64,000 nt of DNA from Diploptera punctata (GCA_030220185.1 JASPKZ010003419.1:751501-815500), one strand, 5' to 3'. Positions 22,377 through 33,979 are shown, numbered from the stretch's first letter. Numbers and translations: made by a program. The notes: a model not told the origin generated them from the sequence alone.

Positions 22377-22454
22377 AGTGCGCATCAGTCAGAGAAACTT
22401 AAATTTTTAACGAATTTTGCTACTGTATGTCATGTTCATGTTAAACATTTTTAC

Positions 22455-22520
22455 AATCCGGTCAATACTACATCCGGTCAATACTATATCCGGTCAATAC
22501 TATATCCGGTCAATACTATA
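22455..22520 (+). repeat. Short tandem repeat, ~20-base unit
   Basis: About four copies of CCGGTCAATACTATAT, head to tail. Confidence 0.75.
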
Positions 22521-22529
22521 TATTTTAAA

Positions 22530-23440
22530 CTGAAGAAGTAAATTGCTTTGTCACACGTTGTGACGACGTTTTGAACAAGTAATTCTCTTCATGCCCGATG
22601 TTGTAATAACATTTTGAAGAAGGATTGGTGTCCCAAAAAAAATAATTACTGGTTCAGGTTGGGTTTAGTTTTCAGTAGAGCCGGATTCTCTTCTTAGGGT
22701 CGGAAGTTGGTACACTGGATAGAAAAACACTTCAAAATCATAAAAAAAAATGTTTCTTGTAGAAATAATTACAAATTTATTCACTTCTTAAAGTTCCCAG
22801 CAGATTAAGTAAATGTAGGTGGTATTATTCTTCAGCGTCAATTAAAATTAAATTATTTTCTTTTCTTGAATCAATTATTCTTCTTGTATTAAATATTACA
22901 TTTTATCAGGAGAGCTTCTCTTATTGCTTCTATCTTTGTTGAAAGTTATATGCAGAATGACTAGTGTAATTCTTTTATAATTTTAAGACCATTATTACAT
23001 CACATGATGGTAATTTTAAATTCTATTGGTTAATAGTCCTTTAAATATAAGGTTTAAATTGATTTGTTAAACAAGAAAGTTAATTGTTTTAACATCCAAT
23101 CAGAGTTTAGTTTACTTTCATTTAAGAACATGAAGTTAAGCAGGTGTTCTTATTACAGTTATAACAGAAGGATTTATAATTTTGACAATGACTTAAAACA
23201 ATTTTTAAAAGCATTATTTACAAAACTGTTATGTAATACAATGTATTTAATTGTTACTGAGACATTTTTATTCAACAATGAATTATTTAGATGTTTTTAT
23301 TTATTTAAGTTATATTTAAATATTACAAGAATTTTAAAAAACAAAATTATTAACTTTAACTTTTATATTTATTATGATATTAAAATCCTGCTATAAAACA
23401 TTATAACATATTTTTACATAGGCCTATTGTGTTAAGGCTT
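22530..23440. other. A+T-rich stretch
   Basis: A 110-codon frame at 23064-23396 is Phe/Leu/Asn/Lys-rich, as chance frames in A+T-rich DNA are. No promoter, splice or domain support. I see no gene. Confidence 0.4.
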
Positions 23441-23494
23441 AATTGAATGTACACGTTCATCTCATAAAATTCACCAATGATATTCTGATAGATC

Positions 23495-23900
23495 AATATC
23501 ATCATCATCATCATCATCATAGTACATTCACGAATTTAGGCCATTTATTGGCCTGTTTCGGCGACAACAGAAACGCCATCCAAAAGTCTTTTGAGTGGGC
23601 GTCCTGGTCTTCTTCCTGCAGGTTGATATCTTAACATTTATTTGGGTATCCTGTGATCTTTCATTCGATGAACATGTTGCATCCATCTTGACTTATAATC
23701 AGAATTTTGTTTCTAAAGGTTCTTCTAAGATCTCTTCATTTTTTTTTTTTTTGTGATCTAGTAATGTGTATCTCATTTCAGCAGATCTAAGTCTCTGTGC
23801 ATTCTTCTGTTTCAATGTCCATACTTCGCTACCATACAAGCTAGATGGAAGAGCCAGTGTTTTATACACGTTTAGTCTTGAATGATTTTGTATAAAATGA
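23495..23900 (-). mobile_element. LINE-C C-terminal fragment
   Basis: Mirror image of the LINE-C end at 16980-17350: minus reading RLNVYKTLALPSSLYGSEVW then the MQHVHRMK region and a (GAT)n tail at 23502-23520. Confidence 0.75.
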
Positions 23901-24129
23901 TGTTCTGCTTTACTGACCGATCGTTTTCACGATATAAGAAAATAATTTTTGCTCATCGATAAAAACTGACTTCCGAAAATATCGAGACTTCCTGTGTTTC
24001 AAGAAGCTAATCTCATGGAACATATTGTACATATTTATGTACGCAATTTGTGTATTTTTTTTTTTTTCAGGTGGATGAAAGCATTTTAGAAACTTGTAAT
24101 CACTTACTAAAATAATTAAATTCATATTA

Positions 24130-25065
24130 CAGCCATTAGAATAAATAAGTAAATTAAACATAGGCTTAATTCTGGAAATGCGTGCTATTATGCATTGCAG
24201 AGACTCTTGATGTCGTAACTCCTTTCAAAAAACGTTAAACTCAAAATATCCATCCATAGTAATTCTGCCTGAGGGCAGTTCTTCACTGCAATCATAGCAT
24301 TTTCATGCTATGCTTGCAGCTTTACTAGGGAACTGTAGGTGCTTTCCACACCGGTGAAGGATGATGATGGTGGTGATGATGATGATAATGATAAGGATGA
24401 TGATGATGGCCATATGATTTCGGGGACCGTTTGGGCCTTGAAGTTTTCCTGACATTTGTCTTACAGGTGAGGAAAAAACCCGATAAAAACCTCACCCAGA
24501 AAAACTGCCCCGACCGGGGATCGAACCCGGGCCCGCTGCGTGACAAGGCAGCACGCTACCTCGAGACCACAGCGGTGGACTACTGAAAATATATAAAACT
24601 ATTATTCTACCAGTTATAGATGGATGCGAAACATGGACTCTTACTTTAAGGGAGGAAAGGAGATTACGAGTATTTGAGAATAAAGTACTTAGGAAAATGT
24701 TTGGACCAAAGAGAGATGAACAGACAGGAGAATGGAGAAGACTACATAACAATGAACTACATGATCTTTATAGGAAGCCAGATATAATAAGAACAGTTAA
24801 GTCTCGTAGACTGCGATGAGCAGGACATGTTGCACGTTTGGGGAATGAAAGGCGTGCATGGAAGCTTCTTGTAGGAAAGCCAGAGGAAAAACGCCCAGTT
24901 GGTAGACCAAGAATGAGGTGGGAGAATAACATTAACTATGATTTGAGGGAAGTAGATTATACAGGGAATGATTGGAAAGCATTAGCTCAGGATAGGGATA
25001 TATGGAGGGCTTATGTCCGCGCGGCATGAAGCTACGGGTTCGATAGTGCCAGTGAGTAAGTAAGA
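24130..25065 (+). mobile_element. LINE-A 3' half, split by a SINE
   Basis: The left part (24130-24249) reads IKHRLNSGNACYYAL-type sequence. The right part (24582-25065) reads KTIILPVIDGCETWTL to the GRPRMRWENNINYDLREVDY block and the GGTTCGATAGTGCCAGTGAG tail with (AGTA)n. The SINE-A between them is a later insertion. Confidence 0.85.
24250..24581 (-). mobile_element. SINE-A nested in LINE-A
   Basis: Head on the right: the minus strand starts TCCACCGCTGTGGTCTCGAG, with B-box GGGTTCGATCCCCGG. The body has the ATGGCCATCATCATCATC stretch and the tail ATTACTATGGATGG. It is flanked by ACTCAAAATAT (24239-24249) and ACTGAAAATAT (24582-24592), an 11-bp target duplication with one mismatch. Confidence 0.9.
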
Positions 25066-25905
25066 ATAAATAAGTTAATTAAACTTTTGTATGTCTCTTT
25101 GTATTTTTGATAGGCATAAAACAATACATTTTGGATATATTTTTGTATATACATTGTACGTAGTATACATAAAGGGTAGTGGTTTTACTTCCCGCTGCGA
25201 GGCAACAATATAAAACAATAAATACGTACTTACCGCCATTGTATTACTGATTGGTGTCACATCCTGTTGTTGCCGCGAGGAGGTTTACGGCCAAGTGTGC
25301 AATGGCAACCAAAACTTTTCAAGCTCTATACATCGATTTCTGAGAACTGGATTATAATTTATTTTCATAACAAGTGAATCAAATTATTTCGAATCAATAA
25401 ATAAATTATATTTAATTAAATATACTGGCGGCTGAATTTTAATAGGCAACTCGGCAAAAATGTATTCAGTCATTCAAAATTTTATGAAAAAAATAGATTT
25501 TGTTGATACACTCGATGAACGTAATAATCTTGCAGCTGAATCTCCGACTATTGTACTATGTTGCAATTGTACATTTCAGTACATAACAATCCGGACTGTA
25601 GTTAATAATAATACATTGATCTCCAAGTAACTGATATTTAGTGTTGTATGAAATAAGGAGTAATTTTGAAATAAAATAATTTTATAGCGGAAAATGTAAA
25701 GTGGGTCGTGTTACAGTGTGTATGACAACATATGTCCTGTCCTATTACGTCACACTACTGTGCAATAACTCACTCGTGCCGTATCGTTTGAAAGTCGTGT
25801 TCGGGGACCTCCTGGTTCATATTCACAGGTCTAATAGAGACAAAACGTCCGTAATGCAGCAACTGCGTCAGCAGGTCGAATTTATGATCCCATTTTGCTG
25901 ATTTA
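25066..25905. other. Stretch without recognised features
   Basis: A+T-rich. The 66-codon frame at 25701-25901 has no recognisable motif. No repeat family identified. Confidence 0.35.
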
Positions 25906-25907
25906 TG

Positions 25908-26420
25908 TCGGCCGCGATGGGCAAGTGGTTATGTTCCTGAGGGTCGCCTGTTAAAACCCGGCCGGTATCCATGGAGTTCTTTTTAGGACGGAAAAATTGA
26001 AGGAGCAAGTCCTCCGGGAAGGACTTTAACCATTCGCCTCAAAAGACGACGTAGACTCGTCGTCAGTTAAACCTTCAACTCAGAAGACGAGATACACTCG
26101 CTTAACTGTACTGTTATATATTTTGCATTATTTTGTACATCCCTTGGCAGCATAATCTTCTGTTAACATATATGAATAGTAGAGGAATGTGTTTTTGCCT
26201 GCACCCTTATTGTGATCTCAAGTACCGTTATCTTTTGCTTGTTTTGAATGTCTGAAAATAGACGATATAACTTACAGTAATTTAAATCCGGTTTCTGGGA
26301 AAACGCATCGAGCATTTAACCAGAAGCGAATGGGTTAAGCAGTGGGCCCGGAATCTGCAGATATTCACAATCATAAAAGAAGCTTAAGCCTGAATAAAGA
26401 CACCTCTAAGTAAAAGATAT
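25908..26420 (+). mobile_element. SINE-E split by a TTAA MITE
   Basis: Left part 25908-26029: tRNA-like head and CAAGTCCTCCGGGAAGGACT. Right part from 26335: a GCAGTGGGCCCGGAATCTG region and CTTAAGCCTGAATAAAGACA. The break falls at the TTAA of SINE-E's GGACTTTAAG. Confidence 0.8.
26030..26334. mobile_element. piggyBac-type MITE, 305 bp
   Basis: TTAA at 26026-26029 and 26335-26338 flank termini CCATTCGCCTC and GAAGCGAATGGG, which are inverted. Interior hairpins include GACGACGTAGACTCGTCGTC. No coding. Precise TTAA duplication inside a known SINE makes this the clearest TTAA insertion in the window. Confidence 0.8.
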
Positions 26421-26479
26421 CGACTTTCATTATTATACTAATACCATAGTTGGCTACTAGATGTCTCATAGGGTCGGTA

Positions 26480-26925
26480 TGTTGAATGCTTACTTTTCAT
26501 GACATCTTGGGGAATTAAATATGGAAGGTTCACCCGAATGGGTATTATTCTTTGGTATATTCTGAGATCGATTTTGTTCTTTCATGGCACTCGGTGATAT
26601 GATATTGGTTACATTCACACACACACATTGGTCATTCGGGGTGTGGGATGTCTTGTTGTTGCATAATTTGTGGTGGAAGCCGTGAATGGCTAGCCTTGTA
26701 ATAGTGTGTCTCTGCTCCTGATTCTCTTTGGTCCAGTTGCGATCGATCATTGCAGCCGATATCTATCTCCGCTCTTTTCATTCTTCTCAGTTCTAGTAGC
26801 TTGTTGCTGGCTCCGGTAGATGGTAGGCTGAGTCTCAGATCTACAATGTAAAAAGTTTCCTTGGCCAGCTCATGTGCCAAGCCTTGATGGAGCATATTTT
26901 CCCACTCTGAGGGCACAAAATTAAC
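26480..26925 (-). mobile_element. LINE post-RNase H region fragment
   Basis: Two minus frames read QGLAHELAKETFYIVDLRLS and RHTITRLAIHGFHHKLCNNK, with QCVC following. The N/H-E-L-A-K-E ending and the Cys-containing tail fit the region after RNase H in Jockey/I-type LINEs. Moderate confidence. Confidence 0.5.
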
Positions 26926-28227
26926 GAGGACCTTGACTCGCTAACGGCGTGGACAGAGAAATATGGACTTGAATTAAATCCTAGAAAGACACAAGCAATC
27001 ATTATGGGCCATCAGAGACTATTATCCTCAATTAACACAAATGCAGTATTACATGTGTCACTTAATGGGGTTCAGATCCCTTATAGTGAGACAGTAAAAA
27101 ATCTAGGAGTGTTTATGGATAAACATTTAATTTGGAATAAACAAATAAATAACATTTGCAAAACTATCTTCTCAATAATACACTCATTAAATCGTATAAG
27201 AAATTGTTTACCATTTTCTCTAAGAAAAATGTTAGTAGAAACACTTGCAATGCCCCATTTTGATTATTGTGATACTCTTTTTACTGACCTAAATACTGTT
27301 CTTACCCAAAGACTTCAACGTGTTCACAATTCTTGCATACGTTTTATTTGTGGTATACGTAGATTTGATCACGTTACACCATCCCTGGAACAATTTGTCA
27401 TGGCTTCGTCTTCAAGATCGTAGAACCATCCATTCCCTATGCCTACTCTATAACATATTACACACATCTTTACCTTATTATTTATCACAACCGCTTCACT
27501 AAACTCTCTGATACACATAACTTAGATACCCGATCCCTTGAGCACAGTGTCCTTTATATCCCTCCTCATCATACTACCTATTATTCGAAATCTTTTACAG
27601 TTTCTCTTGCTAGAACATGGAATTCACTTCCACCCTATGTCAGAGACTGCCAAACTTTACCATCTTTCATAAATAAATTGAAAATAAAATCACTAACAGA
27701 AACAACTCACTAATACTACTTTTTAAGAATTAATAATGCGTTTTTGCATTATTTAATAAAAATAGACTTAGGATTTGTTAATATATTTACCTAATGCCTT
27801 GTATAAAAAGCGTAGATTAATTCATTGTAGTGTATTTTTTTTTCTCTTCTTTTTACGTATAGTAGATTCGAGCTCTTATTCCTTTTTTTATTCATTGTAT
27901 CATTAATTTAATTTTAATTGTATTTAATTTCATTCTATTATTAGACATTAATTTCATTATTATTCAATATGACAGATAATTAATTGTTCAATAACTATTA
28001 TTGTAACTTTTTTTTTGTATTCATATGTAACATGTTTGTCCTGTTTAATATGACTACTATTGTAATTTTTTTGTATTCATGTGTAACATATGTTTGTCCT
28101 GTTTTATATGACTATTATTGTATTTTTTTTGTATTCATATGTAACATATTCTTGTTCTGGTGAGTGGAAGAGAAGGCCACATGGCCTTAACTCCACCAGG
28201 CTAAATAAATAAATAAATAAATAAATA
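26925..28227 (+). mobile_element. LINE-F, Jockey/CR1-like 3' half
   Basis: Frames read WTEKYGLELNPRKTQAIIMG, VKNLGVFMDKHLIWNKQIN, LVETLAMPHFDYCDTLF, CIRFICGIRRFDHVTPSLEQ and FTVSLARTWNSLPPYVRDCQ, with a frameshift near 27400. The N-L-G-V-x-x-D block after the RT palm is typical of Jockey/CR1-like elements. The 3' UTR ends GGCCTTAACTCCACCAGGCT and (AAAT)n at 28201-28227. Confidence 0.85.
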
Positions 28228-28234
28228 AAAATAA

Positions 28235-28475
28235 ATAAGTATATACCCATGGAAACTTTAGGAACCGTGCCTTGACTTTCTCAATGCGTTCTAAGTCACT
28301 GATTGTTAATTTTTCCCATATTAATTCGAGCCCATACGTGATTATTGGGGATATTGTCGTGTTGAAAAGTGTAGTGGCTGACGTTAGTGATAAGGATGCA
28401 ATGTTCTTTATTCTATACATCGCTATCGTGGCCTCTGCTGTCCTTTCTTATATGTGGTATCTGAACGAGTTCCCT
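28235..28475 (-). mobile_element. LINE RT C-terminal fragment
   Basis: Minus reading ISPIITYGLELIWEKLTISD, then LERIEKVKARFLK. The Y-G-x-E/Q-x-W and E-x-x-x-K-A-R-F-L-K pattern follows the RT domain in Jockey-like LINEs. Confidence 0.6.
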
Positions 28476-28499
28476 TGGGAATTAAGCACGACTAAATTA

Positions 28500-28580
28500 A
28501 CTTGAATGGTGTAGTGGGCTGCACACCAGTCTGGAGAACTAGAGGTCCACGGTTCGATTCCTGGTTCACACACTAATTTT
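28500..28580 (+). mobile_element. SINE-H head fragment
   Basis: tRNA-like: GGTGTAGTGGGCTGCACACC, GGTCCACGGTTCGATTCCTG, then CACTAATTTTTCCTTTCAC, the tail seen at 17530 and 45730. Confidence 0.6.
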
Positions 28581-28584
28581 TCCT

Positions 28585-29194
28585 TTCACAATATCATTAT
28601 AATATGATCCATTATTGGAACTGTGTTAAAATAACAGTATTGGAAATTTTTAAATAATAACTAAATTAATTTGATGCAGTAACTCTTAACAAAGGAGAGG
28701 TTAAGACCCAGCATTGGGCTGTTATGTCATTGTAGATAGATCAGCTGCTTTATGGAATTTGTAGAACTATATTTATTTTCTTAAATTGAATAACATCAAT
28801 GTTCGATTAAATTTATTTAAAAGTATCGGACTGCAGTAAAAACAAGTCATCACAATCGTCAGTTGTTATCTATTTGTAAATTCTTGTATAATTTGACACC
28901 AATTTAATAGTATATTACGATGCAAGGTTCGGAAGTAGTATTTACAGAAGCGAGGAAAATGTTTAAAAACCGAGCGATAGCGATTTTAGTAGCTATTTTT
29001 GAGCTTTAGTGTTATCAATAAAAATGTTGGAAACAGTTCTTTCCCCCCCCCTACCTTCGACACAAAACAGTCTAGTATATTTTTCTCCTTTGTTTGTCAA
29101 TCGGTTTTCTTTTTATATACATATATGATAATAATAAAAGTCCAGTACAAGGTCAAATAAAATAATACACTATTTAAAACTAACAGTTTGTTTT
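28585..29194. other. Unclassified stretch
   Basis: A+T-rich, with no gene. TATCGGACTGCAGTAAAAAC near 28823 weakly resembles the TTAA MITE interior. Confidence 0.3.
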
Positions 29195-29435
29195 AAATCC
29201 GGTTGAGTGCAGACAAGGCCTTAACTCTGCCAGATAAAATAAAGCTATTATAATTTTTTTCTAAATGCCCCAGGTTGTCTTTCGACATTCCTGATCTTCT
29301 CTCCTGGCATGGCGTACTTGTAACCCACTTCTGAGGTTGGGGCGCCTGGAAGGCGGGGTTACATTGCCCCGATGATATGATGATGATGATGATGGTGCGC
29401 CAGGAGAGTCCTTAATGCTAGGCTTTTAATCTGAG
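29195..29435. mobile_element. LINE-F tail and SINE-C fragment
   Basis: 29195-29245 has a GACAAGGCCTTAACTCTGCC LINE-F-type 3' end. 29275-29435 is SINE-C on the minus strand (CACTTCTGAGGTTGGGGCGC, CCGATGATATGATGATG). Confidence 0.65.
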
Positions 29436-29439
29436 AAGA

Positions 29440-29628
29440 ATATGAATGATGATGATGGCCATATGATTTCGGGGACCGTTTGTGCCTTAAAGTTTTCCTC
29501 ACATTTGTCTTACAGGTGAGGAAAACCCCCGATAAAAACCTCACCCAGCAAAACTGTCCCGACCAGGGATCGAACCCGGGCCTGCTGCATGACAAGGCAG
29601 TACGCTACCTCGAGACCACAGCCAGGGA
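29440..29628 (-). mobile_element. SINE-A, left arm of a head-to-head pair
   Basis: Minus strand from the tRNA-like head (right side, GTGGTCTCGAGGTAGCG...) to the CATCATCATTC stretch; the 3' third is missing. Separated by (TTA)n at 29629-29680 from a + copy. Confidence 0.85.
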
Positions 29629-29629
29629 C

Positions 29630-29685
<56 letters not shown>

Positions 29686-29687
29686 AG

Positions 29688-30030
29688 TCCACCTCTGTGG
29701 TCTCGAGGTAGCGTGTTGCCTTGTCACGCAGCGGGCCCGGGTTCGACCCCCGGTCGGGACAGTTTTTCTGGATGAGGTTTTTATCGGGGTTTTTCCTCAC
29801 CTGTAAGACAAATGTCAGGAAAACTTTAAGGCCCAAACGGTCCCTGAAATTATATGGCCATCATCATCATCGTCCTTATCATCATCATCATCATCATCCT
29901 TCACCGGTATGGAAAGCAACGGGAAGCTACCACACCTACAATTCCCTAGTAAAGCAAGCTGCAAGCATAGCATGAAAATGCTATGATTGCAGTGAATTAC
30001 CTGCCTTCGGGCAGAATTACTATGGATAGA
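29688..30030 (+). mobile_element. SINE-A, right arm of the pair
   Basis: Full length: head CACCTCTGTGGTCTCGAGGT, B-box GGGTTCGACCCCCGG, body, and end GGGCAGAATTACTATGGATA. An expanded (TTA)n tract follows at 30036-30134. Confidence 0.88.
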
Positions 30031-30033
30031 TGA

Positions 30034-30135
<102 letters not shown>

Positions 30136-30139
30136 GTTG

Positions 30140-30617
30140 TCATTAATAAGGTCTAATAGAATTTAAAACTAACAATGTCTATTATATATAATATAAATTG
30201 AGATAAGTGCGGTGAAGTTTATTTATGGTCGAATTTCGACCAATGCGGGAACTAGCTAAATAAATTTCCACTAGGGGAGCATTCATGCCCCGAGCTCAAC
30301 GAACGGGAATCAATAACAATAAATAGAGAGGAGGGAAGCTGTCACTTCTAGCGTGTAGATACGCGCACACAATAAAATGATACACGACACGTTGAAAGTG
30401 TAACAATTTAACGGATGAATTTCTTTTCCTGGAAATGAGAGCTTGTATCAAACAATGTTTTATTATTTCCTTTCGAGTTTCTCACACTGTGATGCGCGTC
30501 ATCACATCCACTTCTCCTAATTATTAAGTTTATAGCATATCAAAGCAACATTCATATATAATTTTATAGGCTTCCTAAAACCGTCTTCAAAGCTAAATGG
30601 CCCGCATACAAGTTTTA
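30140..30617. other. Unclassified stretch
   Basis: No gene or repeat recognised between the TTA tract and the MITE. Confidence 0.3.
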
Positions 30618-30835
30618 CCCTTTAATTGGCAATGTACCCTATACGACGCATCAATTGGTTTGATTTATTTAGTACTATTAATGAAAACAGAGGAAAACGA
30701 ACGAGTAACAATTATTTAAATATGTGTCGAATTACACAATAAACGTAATAACAGTCATTCGTGATTATGTTTTCAGTGCGGTCCGCAACATTTAAATAAC
30801 TGGCACGAGAAATTAGTGTTTTGCCAATTAAAGGG
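30618..30835. mobile_element. TTAA MITE, copy 3 (best preserved)
   Basis: Termini CCCTTTAATTGGCAA (30618-30632) and TTGCCAATTAAAGGG (30821-30835) are perfect 15-bp inverted repeats. TTAA follows at 30836-30839 and TTTA, a mutated TTAA, precedes. The interior is the reverse complement of copies 1 and 2. Confidence 0.78.
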
Positions 30836-30837
30836 TT

Positions 30838-31600
30838 AATAATACGGAAGAAAATTATTCAATATCAGCTTTGCAGACGACATCGCTCTCATAACAGACT
30901 CATACGAGGAAGCAGAAGAAATGCTAAGAGAGCACTGCAAATACAGTAAACAATCAGGACTTCAAGTAAATGTCTCAAAAACAAAGATAATGACTAACGA
31001 TACAAAAAAGATAATCCAGATCGAAAATCACAAAATCGACTGCATCAATGTTTACTTAGGCCAAGCCGTATCATTCACCAACCAAACTCCAAACGAAATA
31101 GAAAGGAGAATCACACAAGCATGGAAAAAATTCTGGGCTCTAAAGTTCATATTATTAGAAAAAGACATAAGCCTAAAAATGAAATAAAAAACAGTTATGG
31201 ACATGTGTGTACTACCCGTATTAACTTTCGGCTCGCAGACACGGTCATTAACAAGAAAAGGAACATCCATGCTAGAGATTTGCCAAAGAAAAATGGAGCG
31301 GAAGCTATTAAACATCACAAGAAGGTACCGCTTCAGGAACGAGGACATCCGCAAGATAACGAGGCTGAAAGACGTACCAACATGAGCAATGGGGTTGAAA
31401 TGGAAATAGGGGGGGGGTCATGTGCTCCGAATGGATCCTAAAAAGTGGACTTATACAGTGACTATGTGGGAACCTAGACTAGGGAAAAGAAAAGTGGGAA
31501 GACAAAAAAAAAAGTTGGAGTGACATGTAAGAATATTGTGGACTAGAATACCACAAGACAGACAAAGATGGAAGCAATCCATAAAAAAGTTAAGTGATAG
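30838..31600 (+). mobile_element. LINE-G fragment
   Basis: Frames read FADDIALITDSYEEAEEMLR, QSGLQVNVSKTKIMTND and SMLEICQRKMERKLLNITRR, then a GKRKVGRQKKKLE-like end. The FADD box is intact. It is a separate RT family from LINE-A to LINE-D. Frameshifts near 31190 and 31390. Confidence 0.75.
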
Positions 31601-31719
31601 TCCCAAGGGATTGGCTAACCCGGGGATGTAACATAAGCCACCCTGCAGTCGCAGGAGGCCCTTGCCCGAAATGGAATGATTATGGGCTAATTCTAATACC
31701 CGACATTTCGGTTGATATC

Positions 31720-32076
31720 TTACATTTGCGAACAGTGGGGAACAAAGTTAGAAAGGATACACACAACGATGACACTGCAAGTGGAAGTGAGGCCTGAGTC
31801 CTGAAGGAGAAAGAGGCAGCGCAAATGAGCTTCCTACGGGCTGTGAAGGGTTGTACAAGAGAAGAACATATTAGAAATGAGAATATTAGAGAGGAACTAA
31901 AAGTACAACCACTTCTTCAACAAATAGAAGAACACAGCAACAATTTGGAACAACATCTGAAAAAATGATAGAGGATAGAATATCAAAGATGGCATTGATA
32001 TATAATCCTGGTGGCCGAAGACCAAGAAAACGCTATGCTGGACTGAACAAATGTGAGAACGGAACAGGCAGGGACC
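31720..32076 (+). mobile_element. LINE-B 3' fragment, interrupted
   Basis: Reads the VKGCTREEHIRNENIREELK block and the GACCTA end, where a TA-flanked transposon begins. Internal deletions relative to 42535-42930. Confidence 0.75.
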
Positions 32077-32078
32077 TA

Positions 32079-32929
32079 GAGAATTTGGAAATCAAGAGTG
32101 GCATTTGTTAGGACTATTTAACGAATAAAATTAAGCTGTTTACTCACAAATCATTATTTAAATAGAGTTATTTTTAAATATTTATATATTTAATTGAACG
32201 GCGATGTTTCAAAACAATTATCAAATGTGCGTTCAATAATTGTGTTTTTGAATAATGATTTTATTGTTTACTAAAAGTATAAATTAATAACCTGTAATGT
32301 TGGTTATAATATACAGTTTGATGTGTTTCATTTTTTCTCCACTAGGGTGCATTTCTACTATATTACGATCATTATTTGACAACAAATAATATAATCAAGT
32401 TGCATGGGAAAAACAAATGAAACATTACCACACAATTCTGATTTGTTTTGAAACATCGCCGTTTACATGAAATATATCCATCCATCCACATTAATTCTGC
32501 CCGAGCAGGTCTTTCACTGCAATCATAGCATTTTCTTGCTGCGCTTTGCAGCTTTGCTAGGGAATTGTAGGTGTGGTAGCCTCCCATTGATTTCCACACC
32601 GGTGAAGGATGATGATGATAATGATAATGATGATGATGATGATGGCCGGATCATTTTCGGGGACCGTTGGGCCTTAGGCTTACTGACATTTGTCTTACAG
32701 GTGATGAAAAACCCCGAAAAAGACTTCACCCAGGAGCCTGTCCCGACCCTGTCTCGAACCCGGGCCCGCTGCGTGACAAGGCAACACGCTGCCTCGAGAC
32801 CACAGCGGTGGATATTAAATATATAAATACTTTAAAATATCTATATTCAAATAGTGATTTGTGAGTAAACAGCTTAATTTTATTCGTTAAATAGTCCTAA
32901 CAAATGCCACTCTTGATTTCCAAATTCTC
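32079..32929. mobile_element. TA-flanked TIR transposon, non-autonomous
   Basis: Termini GAGAATTTGGAAATCAAGAG (32079) and its reverse complement ending at 32929, each next to TA. The inverted repeats continue for ~130 bases (GACTATTTAACGAATAAAAT; AAACGGCGATG-type). No transposase ORF. A TA target suggests Tc1/mariner type. It sits in LINE-B and itself carries a SINE-A at 32465-32818. Confidence 0.78.
32465..32818 (-). mobile_element. SINE-A nested in the TA transposon
   Basis: Head on the right (reverse of GAGACCACAGCGGTGGA), tail on the left with (GGAT)n. It interrupts the right inverted repeat between the CATCGCCGTTTACAT and TTAAATATATAAATA halves. Confidence 0.85.
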
Positions 32930-32932
32930 TAG

Positions 32933-33845
32933 ATAAAATTTTGATAGATTAAGAAATCACTCGTGACTACTTGTGATAGATTGACTACACTCTGAGCATT
33001 GACTAATAGGCCTATATTTTTTACATTGTACATGTGCTGATTTTAGATTTTTTAAGGTTAACTTCTCACATTATTTTATGGTTTTTTTTTCAAATTTTTA
33101 GGGGGAAAAAATCAACATGTATATTTTCCTCTCACATAATTGTACTGAGCAACAAAACAAAAACACCTTTTTTGCCTCAGAAAGAAAAATATGTGATTGT
33201 GATAGTATTTTTTCTCCCAAATTCAAATATGATATCGGTTTTTCTCCATCCCTGTTTCCGAGAGACAGGAATTTATAATTTCAAACACTTTAATATTTTC
33301 TACATTCGTAACTACACAATATTCGAACATTCGGACTCGCCTAGAAAGTAAGAAATTACGATTTTCTGCTATATTTCGCCTGTGGAACATCCCTCTTGAT
33401 GATCCAACAATAATCGGTCAGCATATTAGGATTCCATTTGCCTTGATATCTCTTTTCCATAGCTGAAAGCTCCTGAGTTAGCTCATTTGGTTTTATTTTA
33501 CAATGGACAAATGGACGAAAAAACGTTTACTAAAAAATAATTATTTAAATCCATTAATTGGAAATGAAATAAAAAACTGTGGGTGATGGAGAAATTCCGA
33601 ATACATATTTGAAAACACGATAAAAAACTGCATTAAGTACAACTATTGGTACTCATGAGACAAAAATCATGTTGACCTGTGTTATTCACACACCGCAGCA
33701 ATAAATTCTGTATTTTCCGTTGTTTTATTTAAGTTTATGCCAGTTGCATGGTGGCACGTAATCCCCAAATAGTATTCCATTTTTATTCATCTTGAATGTG
33801 AATTATTTAACAAAATTATGAATTCACAATATCACAACAAAAGCA
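32933..33845. other. Repeat scraps and unclassified DNA
   Basis: 33145-33265 (ACTGAGCAACAAAA, CAGAAAGAAAAATATGTGAT, AATTCAAATATGATATCGG) recurs at 52565-52670 and 52740-52890. No coding signal elsewhere. Confidence 0.45.
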
Positions 33846-33978
33846 GCCTTAAAATTTGGAAGTGAAATATGGATACTGGTAAAGAGAGATTCACAGAGAT
33901 TGAACCATCACAACTGACATTTCTCAGACATATAATAGGATTATCATAAGTAACGCCACGAGTGATTTCCAATTTATC
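33845..33978 (+). mobile_element. LINE sliver
   Basis: Reads FGSEIWILVKRDSQRL and LTFLRHIIGLS after one frame change, the Y/F-G-S-E-x-W region of RTE-like LINEs. Confidence 0.5.
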
Positions 33979-33979
33979 T

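Noticed and set aside
23130..23145. Third MKL-type first exon (ATGAAGTTAAGCAGG then GTGTTC)
   Set aside because: Weak donor, no TATA box, no fitting acceptor exon.
23064..23396. 110-codon + frame
   Set aside because: Phe/Leu/Asn/Lys-rich chance frame in A+T-rich DNA with no supporting signals.
29359..29975. Overlapping frames on both strands with QVRKNPDKNL and CPDRGSNPG text
   Set aside because: They are translations of SINE-A body and head and recur wherever SINE-A occurs (for example 24325, 32467, 45133, 49253).
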